Assembly (NCBI GenBank): GCA_902468045.1
Contig: CABQXG010000010.1
Coordinates: 1 to 13,728, forward strand
DNA length: 13,728 nt
Direction: 5' to 3'
Source: an uncultured Collinsella sp.
Lineage (GTDB): Bacteria > Actinomycetota > Coriobacteriia > Coriobacteriales > Coriobacteriaceae
Shown: one piece after another, positions 1 through 7,343 of the stretch
Position numbering within the stretch: position 1 is the stretch's first letter
Layout: each line of letters starts with the position of its first letter
Program-made: the position numbers and the translations under genes
The notes under the pieces: model-generated
Database searches by the model: none
Told to the model about the DNA's origin: nothing
Seen by the model: only the letters and a program-made list of their open reading frames with translations

Positions 1-3000
1 GCTCGGTGTATATCTTGCCGCTGGCCTCCAGGATCTCCTGCACCTGGTCGGTGGTCAGAGCGTCCAGGCCGCAGCCGAAGGAATTGAGCTGGATCAGGTC
101 CAGGTCGTTGCGCATCGTCACAAAACGGGCGACGGCGTACAGGCGGCTGTGATACATCCACTGATCGACGACGCGAATCGGACGCTCGGGCTTCACCAGA
201 TGCGCGAGCGAATCCTCGGTAAAGACCGCAAAGCCAAAGCTCGAGATAAGCTCGGGCAGAGCATGGTTGATCTCGGGGTCGTTATGGTAGGGACGACCGG
301 CGAGCACGATGCCGTGACCGCCGTGGTCCTCGACCCACTTGAGAGCCTTCTCGCCCATGGTCTGGATATCCTCGTGGAAGCGCGCGTCGGCCTCAAAAGC
401 AGCGTTGACGGCAGCATCGACCTCGGAGCGCGTGATTTTAGGACCGCGCACGCGACCGCGACCGGCCTCAGCATCGGCCACACGGTCGACGGCGAGCACC
501 TGGTACAGACGGCGCTTGAGCTCGGTCTTATCGTGATACGGCACAAACGGATACAGGAACTCGATGTTCTGCTCGCGAATCTCGTCAATATTGAGCGCCA
601 GCGCCGTGGGGTAACTCATGACGATGGGGCAGTTATAACAGTTGCCGGCGGTCGGGTCCTCCTTGCGCTCCCAGCGCACGCACGGCATCCAAATGAAGTC
701 GACATCGCGGTCGATAAGGTTCATCACATGGCCGTGGCTCATCTTGGCCGGATAGCACACGCTCTCGGACGGCATGGACTCGATGCCCGCTTGGTAGGTC
801 TTCTTGCTCGACTGGTCGGACAGCTGCACGCTAAAGCCCAGGCGCGTAAAGAACGCGTGCCAGAAGGGGTAGTTCTCGTACATGTTGAGTGCGCGCGGGA
901 TCCCCACGGTTCCGCGCGGAGCCTCGTCGGGGCTCAGCACCTCGCGGTTAAAGAGCAGCTCGTTTTTCTTTTTGAAGAGGTTGGGGGCCTCGGTCTTTTG
1001 CTTTTTGTGGCCGGCGCCCTTCTCGCAGCGGTTACCGGTAATGAAGCGCCTGCCGCCGCCAAAGTCGTTGACGGTGAGCTGGCAGTTGTTGGAGCAACGG
1101 CCGCAGCGGACATGCTTTTGCGTCACGGTGAGGTGCGCGATGTCCTCAGCCGAAAGAATGGTCGAGGTGCCGTCGGCGCCGGCGCGATCGCGGGCGAGCA
1201 GGGCCGCACCGTAGGCGCCCATGCAGCCGGCGATGTCGGGACGCACGGCATGAACGCCGGTGAGCTGCTCAAACGCGCGCAGCGTGGCATCGGACATAAA
1301 GGTGCCGCCCTGGACGATTACCTGGCTGCCGATCTCCTTGGGATCGCGCAGCTTAATGACCTTGAACAGGGCATTCTTGATGACGGAATAAGACAGACCT
1401 GCCGCGATATCGCCCACCGTGGCGCCTTCCTTTTGCGCCTGCTTGACTCGCGAGTTCATAAAGACCGTGCAGCGACTGCCCAGGTCGACCGGGGCCTTGG
1501 CATGGATGGCGGCATCGGCGAACGCGCGCACGTCCATGTTCATAGAGACGGCGAAGCTCTCGATAAAGCTACCGCAGCCCGACGAGCAGGCCTCGTTGAG
1601 CATGATGTGCTCGATGACGCCGTCCTTGACGCGCAGGCACTTCATGTCCTGGCCGCCGATGTCCAGAATGAACTCGACGCCGGGCAGGAACGCCTTGGCG
1701 CCGCGCAGGTGCGCAACGGTCTCGATCTCGCCGGAGTCAGCCTTGAGCGCCTCGATGAGCAGCGCCTCGCCGTAGCCCGTAGTTGTCACGTGGCCGATGG
1801 TGCAGCCGGCGGGGATGTGGTTGTAGAAATCGGCCATGATGACCTTGGCCGTGCCCAGGATGTCACCGTTGTTGTTGCCGTACCAGGTGTGCAACAGCTG
1901 GCCGTCCTCGCCCACGAGCGCGGCCTTCATGGTGGTGGAGCCGGCGTCGATGCCGATGAACACGCGGCCGGTGTAGCCGTCGAGCTTGCCCTTGGGGACG
2001 ACCTCGGTGTCGTGGCGGCCCTTGAACTCGGCAAAGTCCTCGTCGGTGGCAAAGAGCGGATCCAGACGCTCAACCTCGGCACCCTGCGTGTCACCCAGGG
2101 CATCGATGGCCCCGATGAGCTGCGGGAACGTGCTGAGCTTGTTGGACTCGTGCGCCATGGCGGCGCCGCTCGCCACAAACAGGTGAGCGTTTTGGGGCAC
2201 GATACGGTGCTCCTCGTCCAGATTGAGCGTGAGGTAGAAGCGGTGGCGCAGCTCGGAGAGATACTGCAGCGGGCCGCCCAGGAAGGCGACGTTGCCGCGG
2301 ATGGGACGGCCGCACGCCAGGCCCGAGATGGTCTGGGTCACGACAGCCTGGAAGATGGAGGCGGCCACGTCCTCGGGGCGGGCGCCCTCGTTGAGCAGCG
2401 GCTGCACGTCGGTCTTGGCAAAAACGCCGCAGCGGCTGGCGATGGGATAGATGGTGGTGGCGTTGGCCGCGAGCTCGTTGAGGCCGCTGGCGTCGGTGTG
2501 CAGCAGGGTTGCCATCTGGTCGATGAACGCACCCGTGCCGCCGGCGCAGGTGCCGTTCATGCGCTGCTCGATGCCGTTATCGAAGTAGATGATCTTGGCG
2601 TCCTCGCCGCCCAGCTCGATAGCGACATCGGTGGCCGGGATGAGGGTCTCGACGGCACGCTTACTGGCGATGACCTCCTGGACAAACTCCAGGTCAAGCC
2701 ACTGGGACAGCAGAAGGCCGCCCGAGCCGGTGATGGCGCAGGTCATCTGGGCCGTCGGCAGCACGGTCGCAGCGCCCTCGAACAGGTCGCGGGCGCAGGC
2801 ACGGACGTCGGTGTGGTGGCGCTGGTACTTGGCGTAGACGATCTGGTTATCGTCGTTGAGCACGGCGAGCTTAACGGTGGTGGAGCCCACGTCAATGCCC
2901 AGGTGCAGGTTGCCACGAGCGTTCTCGGGGTTGAAGATTGCGCCTTCGGGGGCGTGGGCGGCGGCTACGGGCTCGGCGGACGTGGCGGGCTCGCTAGCGA

Positions 3001-3160
3001 CGGACGTCTCCCCTGCCGCGTTCTTGGCATCGGCAACTGCCTCGGCAACTTTCTCGGCAGCCGCGGCCGCAGCCTTCTGCGCGGCGTCCACCACGGTGGG
3101 CGCGGCCTCACGCGCGACAGCGACCATACGGTCCTTGATGCCCTCGACGAGTTTGCTCAT
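1..3160 (-). CDS. 2-hydroxyacyl-CoA dehydratase-type activase / DUF2229 fusion, 3' end outside window
   Basis: Partial gene; 1053 codons are visible and the C-terminus lies beyond base 1. The start is ATG at 3160 with AGGAGA just upstream. An Ala-rich helical extension (residues 1 to about 80) precedes two ASKHA ATPase activase modules: GIDVGSTT at 88-95 with Cys205 and Cys244, and GIDAGSTT at 403-410 with Cys525 and Cys564. Both Cys pairs are 39 residues apart, the spacing of the cluster-binding pair in the 2-hydroxyglutaryl-CoA dehydratase activator HgdC. A CxxCxxxC motif (686, 689, 693) and a DUF2229/COG3580-like region from about 750 follow, then a COG3581-like part with GRPYHND near 956. 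Family members run to roughly 1400 residues. Known family role: ATP-driven low-potential electron transfer to a dehydratase or related [4Fe-4S] enzyme. The substrate of this subfamily is not established, so no specific reaction is assigned. It follows the TetR gene by 11 bp and is probably co-transcribed. Confidence 0.93.
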   Translation of the reverse strand, partial: MSKLVEGIKDRMVAVAREAAPTVVDAAQKAAAAAAEKVAEAVADAKNAAGETSVASEPATSAEPVAAAHAPEGAIFNPENARGNLHLGIDVGSTTVKLAVLNDDNQIVYAKYQRHHTDVRACARDLFEGAATVLPTAQMTCAITGSGGLLLSQWLDLEFVQEVIASKRAVETLIPATDVAIELGGEDAKIIYFDNGIEQRMNGTCAGGTGAFIDQMATLLHTDASGLNELAANATTIYPIASRCGVFAKTDVQPLLNEGARPEDVAASIFQAVVTQTISGLACGRPIRGNVAFLGGPLQYLSELRHRFYLTLNLDEEHRIVPQNAHLFVASGAAMAHESNKLSTFPQLIGAIDALGDTQGAEVERLDPLFATDEDFAEFKGRHDTEVVPKGKLDGYTGRVFIGIDAGSTTMKAALVGEDGQLLHTWYGNNNGDILGTAKVIMADFYNHIPAGCTIGHVTTTGYGEALLIEALKADSGEIETVAHLRGAKAFLPGVEFILDIGGQDMKCLRVKDGVIEHIMLNEACSSGCGSFIESFAVSMNMDVRAFADAAIHAKAPVDLGSRCTVFMNSRVKQAQKEGATVGDIAAGLSYSVIKNALFKVIKLRDPKEIGSQVIVQGGTFMSDATLRAFEQLTGVHAVRPDIAGCMGAYGAALLARDRAGADGTSTILSAEDIAHLTVTQKHVRCGRCSNNCQLTVNDFGGGRRFITGNRCEKGAGHKKQKTEAPNLFKKKNELLFNREVLSPDEAPRGTVGIPRALNMYENYPFWHAFFTRLGFSVQLSDQSSKKTYQAGIESMPSESVCYPAKMSHGHVMNLIDRDVDFIWMPCVRWERKEDPTAGNCYNCPIVMSYPTALALNIDEIREQNIEFLYPFVPYHDKTELKRRLYQVLAVDRVADAEAGRGRVRGPKITRSEVDAAVNAAFEADARFHEDIQTMGEKALKWVEDHGGHGIVLAGRPYHNDPEINHALPELISSFGFAVFTEDSLAHLVKPERPIRVVDQWMYHSRLYAVARFVTMRNDLDLIQLNSFGCGLDALTTDQVQEILEASGKIYTE

Positions 3161-3171
3161 TGTCTCTCCTC

Positions 3172-3882
3172 TTAGTTGTTGGACTCGACGGTTGCGGCGG
3201 TGTCGGCCGCGTCCTCGAGCTGCAGGTTCAATAGCTTCAAGCCGTATTCCGGCACGTTGATATCGATGGGTTGGCCATATAGGTCGCCGGGACGCACAAA
3301 GGCGATAACCGTCATAATGCGCGCCATGGCCTCGGGCGATTCGGTGAGCCCACGCTCAAACCAGCGCTGAATCAGGCCGACCTCGGCACTCACGACATAG
3401 GTAACGTAGTAGTCGAAGAACGTGCCCAGCGCCAAGCCCAAAATGCCCGTCTGTGCACGCGGCACCACGGCCTCGCGTGCGGTATCGATAATCCTTTTAA
3501 TGAAGGCCTGGTCGCCGCCCGGACCCAGCAGCGCACCGATTAAGTCGCGGTTGGCCGCAAGATAACGCAGCAGCTCAACCGAACCGGGCGCCGGCTCGAG
3601 CTCATCGATGTTGTGATAGAGATCGGGCAGCTGAGCTGCAGTGATGAGCTCAATGCGCTCACGGATCTCAGCCAGCAAGCCCTCCTCGATTTGATTGATA
3701 AAGTCGGGGATATCGCGGTAATGCGAATAGAACGTACGGCGCGTAAGGCCGGCGCGCTCGGTGAGCGACGCGACGTTAATGCGCGAAAGGTCGCCGCTTT
3801 CGGCAAGCTCGCTGGCAAGTGCCTGGCGAAGGGCACGCTGCGAGCGAAGGGACCGGCGATCGCATTTCTCGAGCTGGGACAA
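3172..3882 (-). CDS. TetR/AcrR-family transcriptional regulator
   Basis: A 236-aa cytoplasmic DNA-binding protein. An N-terminal three-helix domain occupies about residues 10-60, with a typical TetR helix-turn-helix at about 37-56 (ASLTERAGLTRRTFYSHYRD). The remainder is a helical ligand/dimer domain. The start is taken as TTG at 3882 because AAGGAGG lies five bases upstream; an ATG slightly further upstream is in a different frame. It is the first gene of a two-gene unit with the large activase fusion, 11 bp downstream, so it probably controls that gene and itself. The effector cannot be read from sequence. Several short inverted repeats directly upstream (3905-3946) are candidate operators. 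Confidence in the family is high; the regulatory target is inferred from position. Confidence 0.92.
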   Translation of the reverse strand: MSQLEKCDRRSLRSQRALRQALASELAESGDLSRINVASLTERAGLTRRTFYSHYRDIPDFINQIEEGLLAEIRERIELITAAQLPDLYHNIDELEPAPGSVELLRYLAANRDLIGALLGPGGDQAFIKRIIDTAREAVVPRAQTGILGLALGTFFDYYVTYVVSAEVGLIQRWFERGLTESPEAMARIMTVIAFVRPGDLYGQPIDINVPEYGLKLLNLQLEDAADTAATVESNN

Positions 3883-3904
3883 GCGTCCTCCTTGTTACTC
3901 AACC

Positions 3905-3946
3905 TGTGCGCTATTGCACAGTGCGAGTATTATTGCACACCGTGTG
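3905..3946. promoter_or_regulatory. inverted repeats upstream of the TetR gene, candidate operator
   Basis: Two short palindromic elements lie 20-65 bases upstream of the TTG start. One is TGTGC-6 nt-GCACA at 3905-3920; the other is CACAC-c-GTGTG at 3936-3946. On the minus strand the segment TGTGCAATA occurs twice. A possible minus-strand -10 (TAATAC) lies between them with an imperfect -35 (TTGATA) at a short 14-bp spacing. The placement fits autoregulation by a TetR dimer. Binding is inferred, not shown. Confidence 0.5.
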
Positions 3947-3974
3947 TATCAACACGTAAAGGCAATATTTGGGG

Positions 3975-4002
3975 TGTGACAAAGGGCAGTCCCTTTGTCA
4001 CA
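3975..4002. repeat. 28-bp perfect palindrome, copy 1 (REP-like)
   Basis: TGTGACAAAGGG, a 4-nt loop (CAGT), then the exact reverse complement CCCTTTGTCACA. The same 12-bp arms recur at 4410-4438. There is no T-run on either side, so it is not an obvious terminator by itself. The identical arms at two sites suggest a dispersed palindromic repeat family. Confidence 0.85.
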
Positions 4003-4059
4003 TTCAGCGACCGCCTAGGTTGTGCCAGTTGTGCCTGGCTTTTGGAGCGGCATTGCTGA

Positions 4060-4088
4060 TTGTTCAAAATGTCATTCGTGGGTAGAAT
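4060..4088 (+). promoter_or_regulatory. promoter for the candidate antisense RNA
   Basis: TTGTTC at 4060-4065 and TAGAAT at 4083-4088 are separated by 17 bp, a good sigma-70-type arrangement. A start site would fall near 4095. No plus-strand reading frame follows. A structured segment and an intrinsic terminator do, which supports a small RNA. Confidence 0.55.
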
Positions 4089-4094
4089 AGTGTC

Positions 4095-4177
4095 GACGGC
4101 AGCCCAAGTTCTGGAAAGCTGGGCAGCGCCGTTGCTTGGATTAAGGGGTCAACGCCTTAGCGGCGGCGACCCCTTTT
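4095..4177 (+). ncRNA. candidate small antisense RNA (type I antitoxin-like), about 83 nt
   Basis: The span starts at the predicted start site and ends in the T-run of an intrinsic terminator. The 5' half can fold as ACGGC/GCCGT (4096-4100 with 4128-4132) enclosing GCCCA/TGGGC (4102-4106 with 4120-4124). The 3' half is the terminator hairpin. It is transcribed toward the minus-strand mini-gene and overlaps its last seven codons and stop (4157-4177), plus its 3' untranslated region. This convergent 3' overlap resembles txpA/RatA and bsrG/SR4. Transcription is predicted only. Confidence 0.5.
4143..4177 (+). terminator. intrinsic terminator of the candidate antisense RNA
   Basis: An 8-bp stem AAGGGGTC / GACCCCTT (4143-4150 with 4168-4175) contains an inner CGCC/GGCG helix with a TTAGC loop, and a TTTT tail ends at 4177. 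In the opposite direction the same hairpin is followed only by TTAAT, so it should work mainly on the plus strand. Confidence 0.7.
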
Positions 4178-4282
4178 ACGTTGCTTCGAACGTTGCTTGA
4201 GTGCCTCGGAAAGCCCGACGAGCGCCGTGGAGAACGAGACCAAAGCGGTCAGAAGTCTCACGAAATCAATCAGATCGGTCAT
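4157..4282 (-). CDS. 41-aa hydrophobic/basic mini-protein, candidate type I toxin (holin-like)
   Basis: The frame runs from ATG at 4282 to TAA at 4157. GGAGGTGAT, a perfect anti-SD match, has its GGAGG eight bases before this ATG; a second in-frame ATG at 4288 would be too close to it. The product starts MTDLIDFVRLL, has a mainly hydrophobic helix at about residues 4-28, then a strongly basic tail with 9 Arg/Lys in the last 13 residues, ending RKRGRRR. This layout matches small membrane toxins of type I systems (Fst/TxpA/BsrG and the C. difficile toxins) and proteins annotated as holin-like toxins. Two further signs fit: the ribosome site can pair with an upstream CCTCC, and a predicted plus-strand RNA overlaps the gene's 3' end. 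Toxicity is inferred. It could instead be a small membrane regulator or a chance frame. Confidence 0.6.
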   Translation of the reverse strand: MTDLIDFVRLLTALVSFSTALVGLSEALKQRSKQRKRGRRR

Positions 4283-4290
4283 GGGCATCA

Positions 4291-4308
4291 CCTCCCATCA
4301 GATGGAGG
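4291..4308 (-). promoter_or_regulatory. hairpin sequestering the mini-gene's Shine-Dalgarno
   Basis: On the minus-strand RNA, CCTCC (4308-4304) is complementary to GGAGG (4295-4291) across an 8-nt loop, so it can hide the core of the ribosome binding site. Self-masked ribosome sites are common in type I toxin mRNAs. Five base pairs only; the function is inferred. Confidence 0.45.
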
Positions 4309-4346
4309 GCGTTGCCCGGCACATGGAACTGCCGCCAACAGTATCA

Positions 4347-4376
4347 ATTCTATCAAAGCGCAGTTAGATATGCGAA
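4347..4376 (-). promoter_or_regulatory. possible promoter of the mini-gene
   Basis: On the minus strand TTCGCA (4376-4371) and TAGAAT (4352-4347) are 18 bp apart. The -35 is weak (4 of 6). The start would be near 4340, giving a leader of about 57 nt. The -10 hexamer is identical to that of the convergent RNA. Confidence 0.35.
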
Positions 4377-4409
4377 TGTTTGTTCGTATTTCAAGAGACC
4401 AGCGTCACC

Positions 4410-4438
4410 TGTGACAAAGGGGCTGTCCCTTTGTCACA
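4410..4438. repeat. 29-bp perfect palindrome, copy 2; abuts the HAD stop codon
   Basis: TGTGACAAAGGG, a 5-nt loop (GCTGT), then CCCTTTGTCACA. The arms are identical to the copy at 3975-4002. It directly adjoins the TAA of the HAD gene (4441-4439), so the RNA hairpin forms immediately after that stop and may protect or terminate the transcript, although no T-run follows. Confidence 0.85.
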
Positions 4439-5302
4439 TTACTCGATTACAGTGCAGGAATTCTGCTTGCGCATGGTGGCGAGCATGTGTTTGGGAACGG
4501 CGTGGGCCATGCAGCTGCCAATGGTCGCGCTCGCGGCGGCCTTAGCTGCATCGCTAGCATTTTTGGTCGCGTAGCTGTGACGAAAGCGCTTGAGCATGGC
4601 GATGTCGTTGCCGCCGTCGCCGTAAACCGCGACCTCGTCCTCGGCAATGCCGTAGTAGCCCGCCAGCCAGCCCACGCTCTCACCCTTGTTGCACGCCACG
4701 TCCGTGATCTCGAACATCACCGGATCGAACGGCGCGTTGACCACGCGATCCGATCGCTCGGCCAAATACGCCTTAAGGTCGCGGTCCAGCTCGGGCGAGG
4801 TCACGCGGCAGTTGATCTTACACACATCGTGGCGCAGGATGTCGCCGATCGACTGGTCGAAATACTGTTCCTCGTGATAGCCGCCACGCGCACGCATGCC
4901 GCGCATCACGATACGCTTGATGGGTCTGTCCTTTTTAAAGCCCGCCTGGTGCATCTCGAACGATCCGCTCGAAAACATGCCATCGGGCGTGGAGCAATCA
5001 AAGCAAATGTCCGGAAACTCCTTGAGCAGCTCCTCGGTGATCTGCGGGTCGATGGTCCAGGTCTTGAGCACCTCGCCATGACTGTCACGCACGATGGATC
5101 CGTTGGAGCAGCAGGCGTCGAGTGCCAGACCTGTGAAGCCATGCTCGCCGATCGGCAGCGTCGAGCGTCCGGTCGCGGGAACCACATGCAGGCCGGCCTC
5201 GGTCAGCTCGCGAATGGCACGGCGAATGGTCCCATCTGCCTCGTGCAGGGCATTCAACAGCGTTCCGTCTAAGTCACTCGCAAACATCTTGATCATGGGC
5301 AT
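4439..5302 (-). CDS. Cof-type HAD-IIB family hydrolase (sugar-phosphate/nucleotide-type phosphatase)
   Basis: A 287-aa cytosolic phosphatase of normal family length. All four HAD motifs are visible: DLDGT at 10-14 (nucleophile Asp10, acid Asp12), TGRS at 44-47, Lys206 in NKGESV, and GDGGND at 228-233 for Mg2+. The region between motifs II and III is the large C2-type cap of the Cof/YbiV group. Typical substrates are small phosphorylated sugars or cofactor precursors; the specific one cannot be inferred. The start is ATG at 5302 with AAGGAG four bases before it. A second in-frame ATG at 5296 (ATG CCC ATG) is at least as well spaced, so the true start may be two codons later. It has its own likely promoter upstream and appears monocistronic. 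Confidence 0.93.
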   Translation of the reverse strand: MPMIKMFASDLDGTLLNALHEADGTIRRAIRELTEAGLHVVPATGRSTLPIGEHGFTGLALDACCSNGSIVRDSHGEVLKTWTIDPQITEELLKEFPDICFDCSTPDGMFSSGSFEMHQAGFKKDRPIKRIVMRGMRARGGYHEEQYFDQSIGDILRHDVCKINCRVTSPELDRDLKAYLAERSDRVVNAPFDPVMFEITDVACNKGESVGWLAGYYGIAEDEVAVYGDGGNDIAMLKRFRHSYATKNASDAAKAAASATIGSCMAHAVPKHMLATMRKQNSCTVIE

Positions 5303-5324
5303 GCCTCTCCTTCGTCTGCACGAT

Positions 5325-5352
5325 ATTGTAGACGAGAACGGGCGCGTCCCAA
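5325..5352 (-). promoter_or_regulatory. promoter of the HAD phosphatase gene
   Basis: Minus-strand TTGGGA (5352-5347) and TACAAT (5330-5325) are separated by 16 bp. The start would be near 5318, giving a leader of about 16 nt containing AAGGAG. The -35 lies in the loop of the hairpin at 5338-5367. Confidence 0.5.
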
Positions 5353-5367
5353 GAGAGGCACGCCCGT
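5338..5367 (-). terminator. hairpin after the PII relic, possible weak terminator
   Basis: ACGGGCG-TG (minus strand, 5367-5359) pairs with CG-CGCCCGT (5346-5338) over a 12-nt loop. The single non-Watson-Crick pair is G-U on the minus-strand RNA but C-A on the plus strand, so it suits minus-strand transcripts. The tail is poor in T (TCTCGTCT), so termination would be weak. Confidence 0.45.
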
Positions 5368-5383
5368 CAGGCGAAAGATTGTC

Positions 5384-6576
<1,193 letters not shown>

Positions 6577-6579
6577 CGT

Positions 6580-7116
6580 CTACCCCCTCCTCTTTTCACT
6601 CGATTCGCTGCTCACGCCATCGTCCGCCTCGTCCTTGCGCCGCAGACGACCGGCGACCGTCTCGCGCAGCGCGCACCATTTATCCGCCAGGCATACAATC
6701 CAAGCCTCACGACACGTCGGCGGCACCGGTACCAGCGGAAACATATGGCGCACGATAATATTCCGCTCGCGCAACGTCAGCTCAAAATCTTCCTCGGCAC
6801 GCGCCAGGGCAAAAAACGGGTGGCGAAAGCCATGCAGTCGATGGCTTGGGTCGGGATCGTGCCAGTCATAGAGAAAGTAATCGTGCAGCAGGGCCCCGCG
6901 CAACAACGAAGCACGGTCGACCGAAATGCCAGCACGGCCCAAGCGCTCGGCAAAGGACAGGCTCGCCCGCGCTACCGAAGTCACATGTGCATAGACCGTC
7001 ACGTCGCCATGTTGGATAAACTCGTGCGTCAGGTCCAAGCGGCCCGCCTGGGCCAGCTGGCGGGCGGCATAGTCGACCTCGTGCGCGATTTTCTCGGCAC
7101 GAACGGCATCGGACAT
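6580..7116 (-). CDS. HD-domain phosphohydrolase family protein
   Basis: 178 aa. ATG at 7116 is chosen because AAGGAGG lies four bases upstream; the frame stays open for 15 more codons but without such a site. The metal-binding HD set is present: His44 (YAHV), His78-Asp79 (LLHDY), His124 (IVRHMFP) and Asp145 (LADK). The family hydrolyses phosphate esters or nucleotides; this branch is related to small predicted HD hydrolases of unknown substrate. The C-terminus is a short charged, probably disordered tail. Its stop lies three bases before the GTG of the CmpB-type membrane protein, so the two form an operon and may act together at the membrane (inference). Confidence 0.88.
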   Translation of the reverse strand: MSDAVRAEKIAHEVDYAARQLAQAGRLDLTHEFIQHGDVTVYAHVTSVARASLSFAERLGRAGISVDRASLLRGALLHDYFLYDWHDPDPSHRLHGFRHPFFALARAEEDFELTLRERNIIVRHMFPLVPVPPTCREAWIVCLADKWCALRETVAGRLRRKDEADDGVSSESSEKRRG

Positions 7117-7204
7117 GCTGCCTCCTTCCAGCGGCTCACGGCGGCAAGCCACGGCCTGCACGTATTGAAAAAACCATCATCGAATCTATCAGTATGGCAT
7201 CGGA

Positions 7205-7216
7205 CAAAACGTTTTG
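7205..7216. promoter_or_regulatory. perfect 12-bp palindrome, LacI-type operator candidate
   Basis: CAAAACGTTTTG lies between the divergent HD-domain and Dxs-like genes, 128 bases before the latter. The AAACGTTT core with a central CG is the hallmark of LacI/GalR-family operators. No LacI-family gene is in the window, so the assignment rests on the motif alone. Confidence 0.4.
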
Positions 7217-7343
7217 CCCCACCAGTTGTCGAATTACCGCGCCGCCGTCACATATCAAACGCCAAAATGTGCGAGACTGTCTTGTGCAATTGTGTCGGCC
7301 GAGGGAGCGCCGGCGCTCGATTCGCATGGAGTAACCCACAACG

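Noticed and set aside
149..3175. A 1008-codon plus-strand open frame antisense to the activase gene
   Set aside because: It is a shadow produced by GC-rich third positions. The minus strand encodes clear ASKHA, cysteine-cluster and DUF2229 motifs over the same span, while the plus frame has no recognisable domain or ribosome site.
4487..5272. A 261-aa plus-strand frame opposite the HAD gene
   Set aside because: Antisense shadow; the minus strand carries all four HAD motifs.
7180..7343. T-box or other riboswitch upstream of the Dxs-like gene
   Set aside because: No conserved T-box core, thiamine-pyrophosphate riboswitch core or terminator/antiterminator pair could be recognised; only the LacI-type palindrome stood out.
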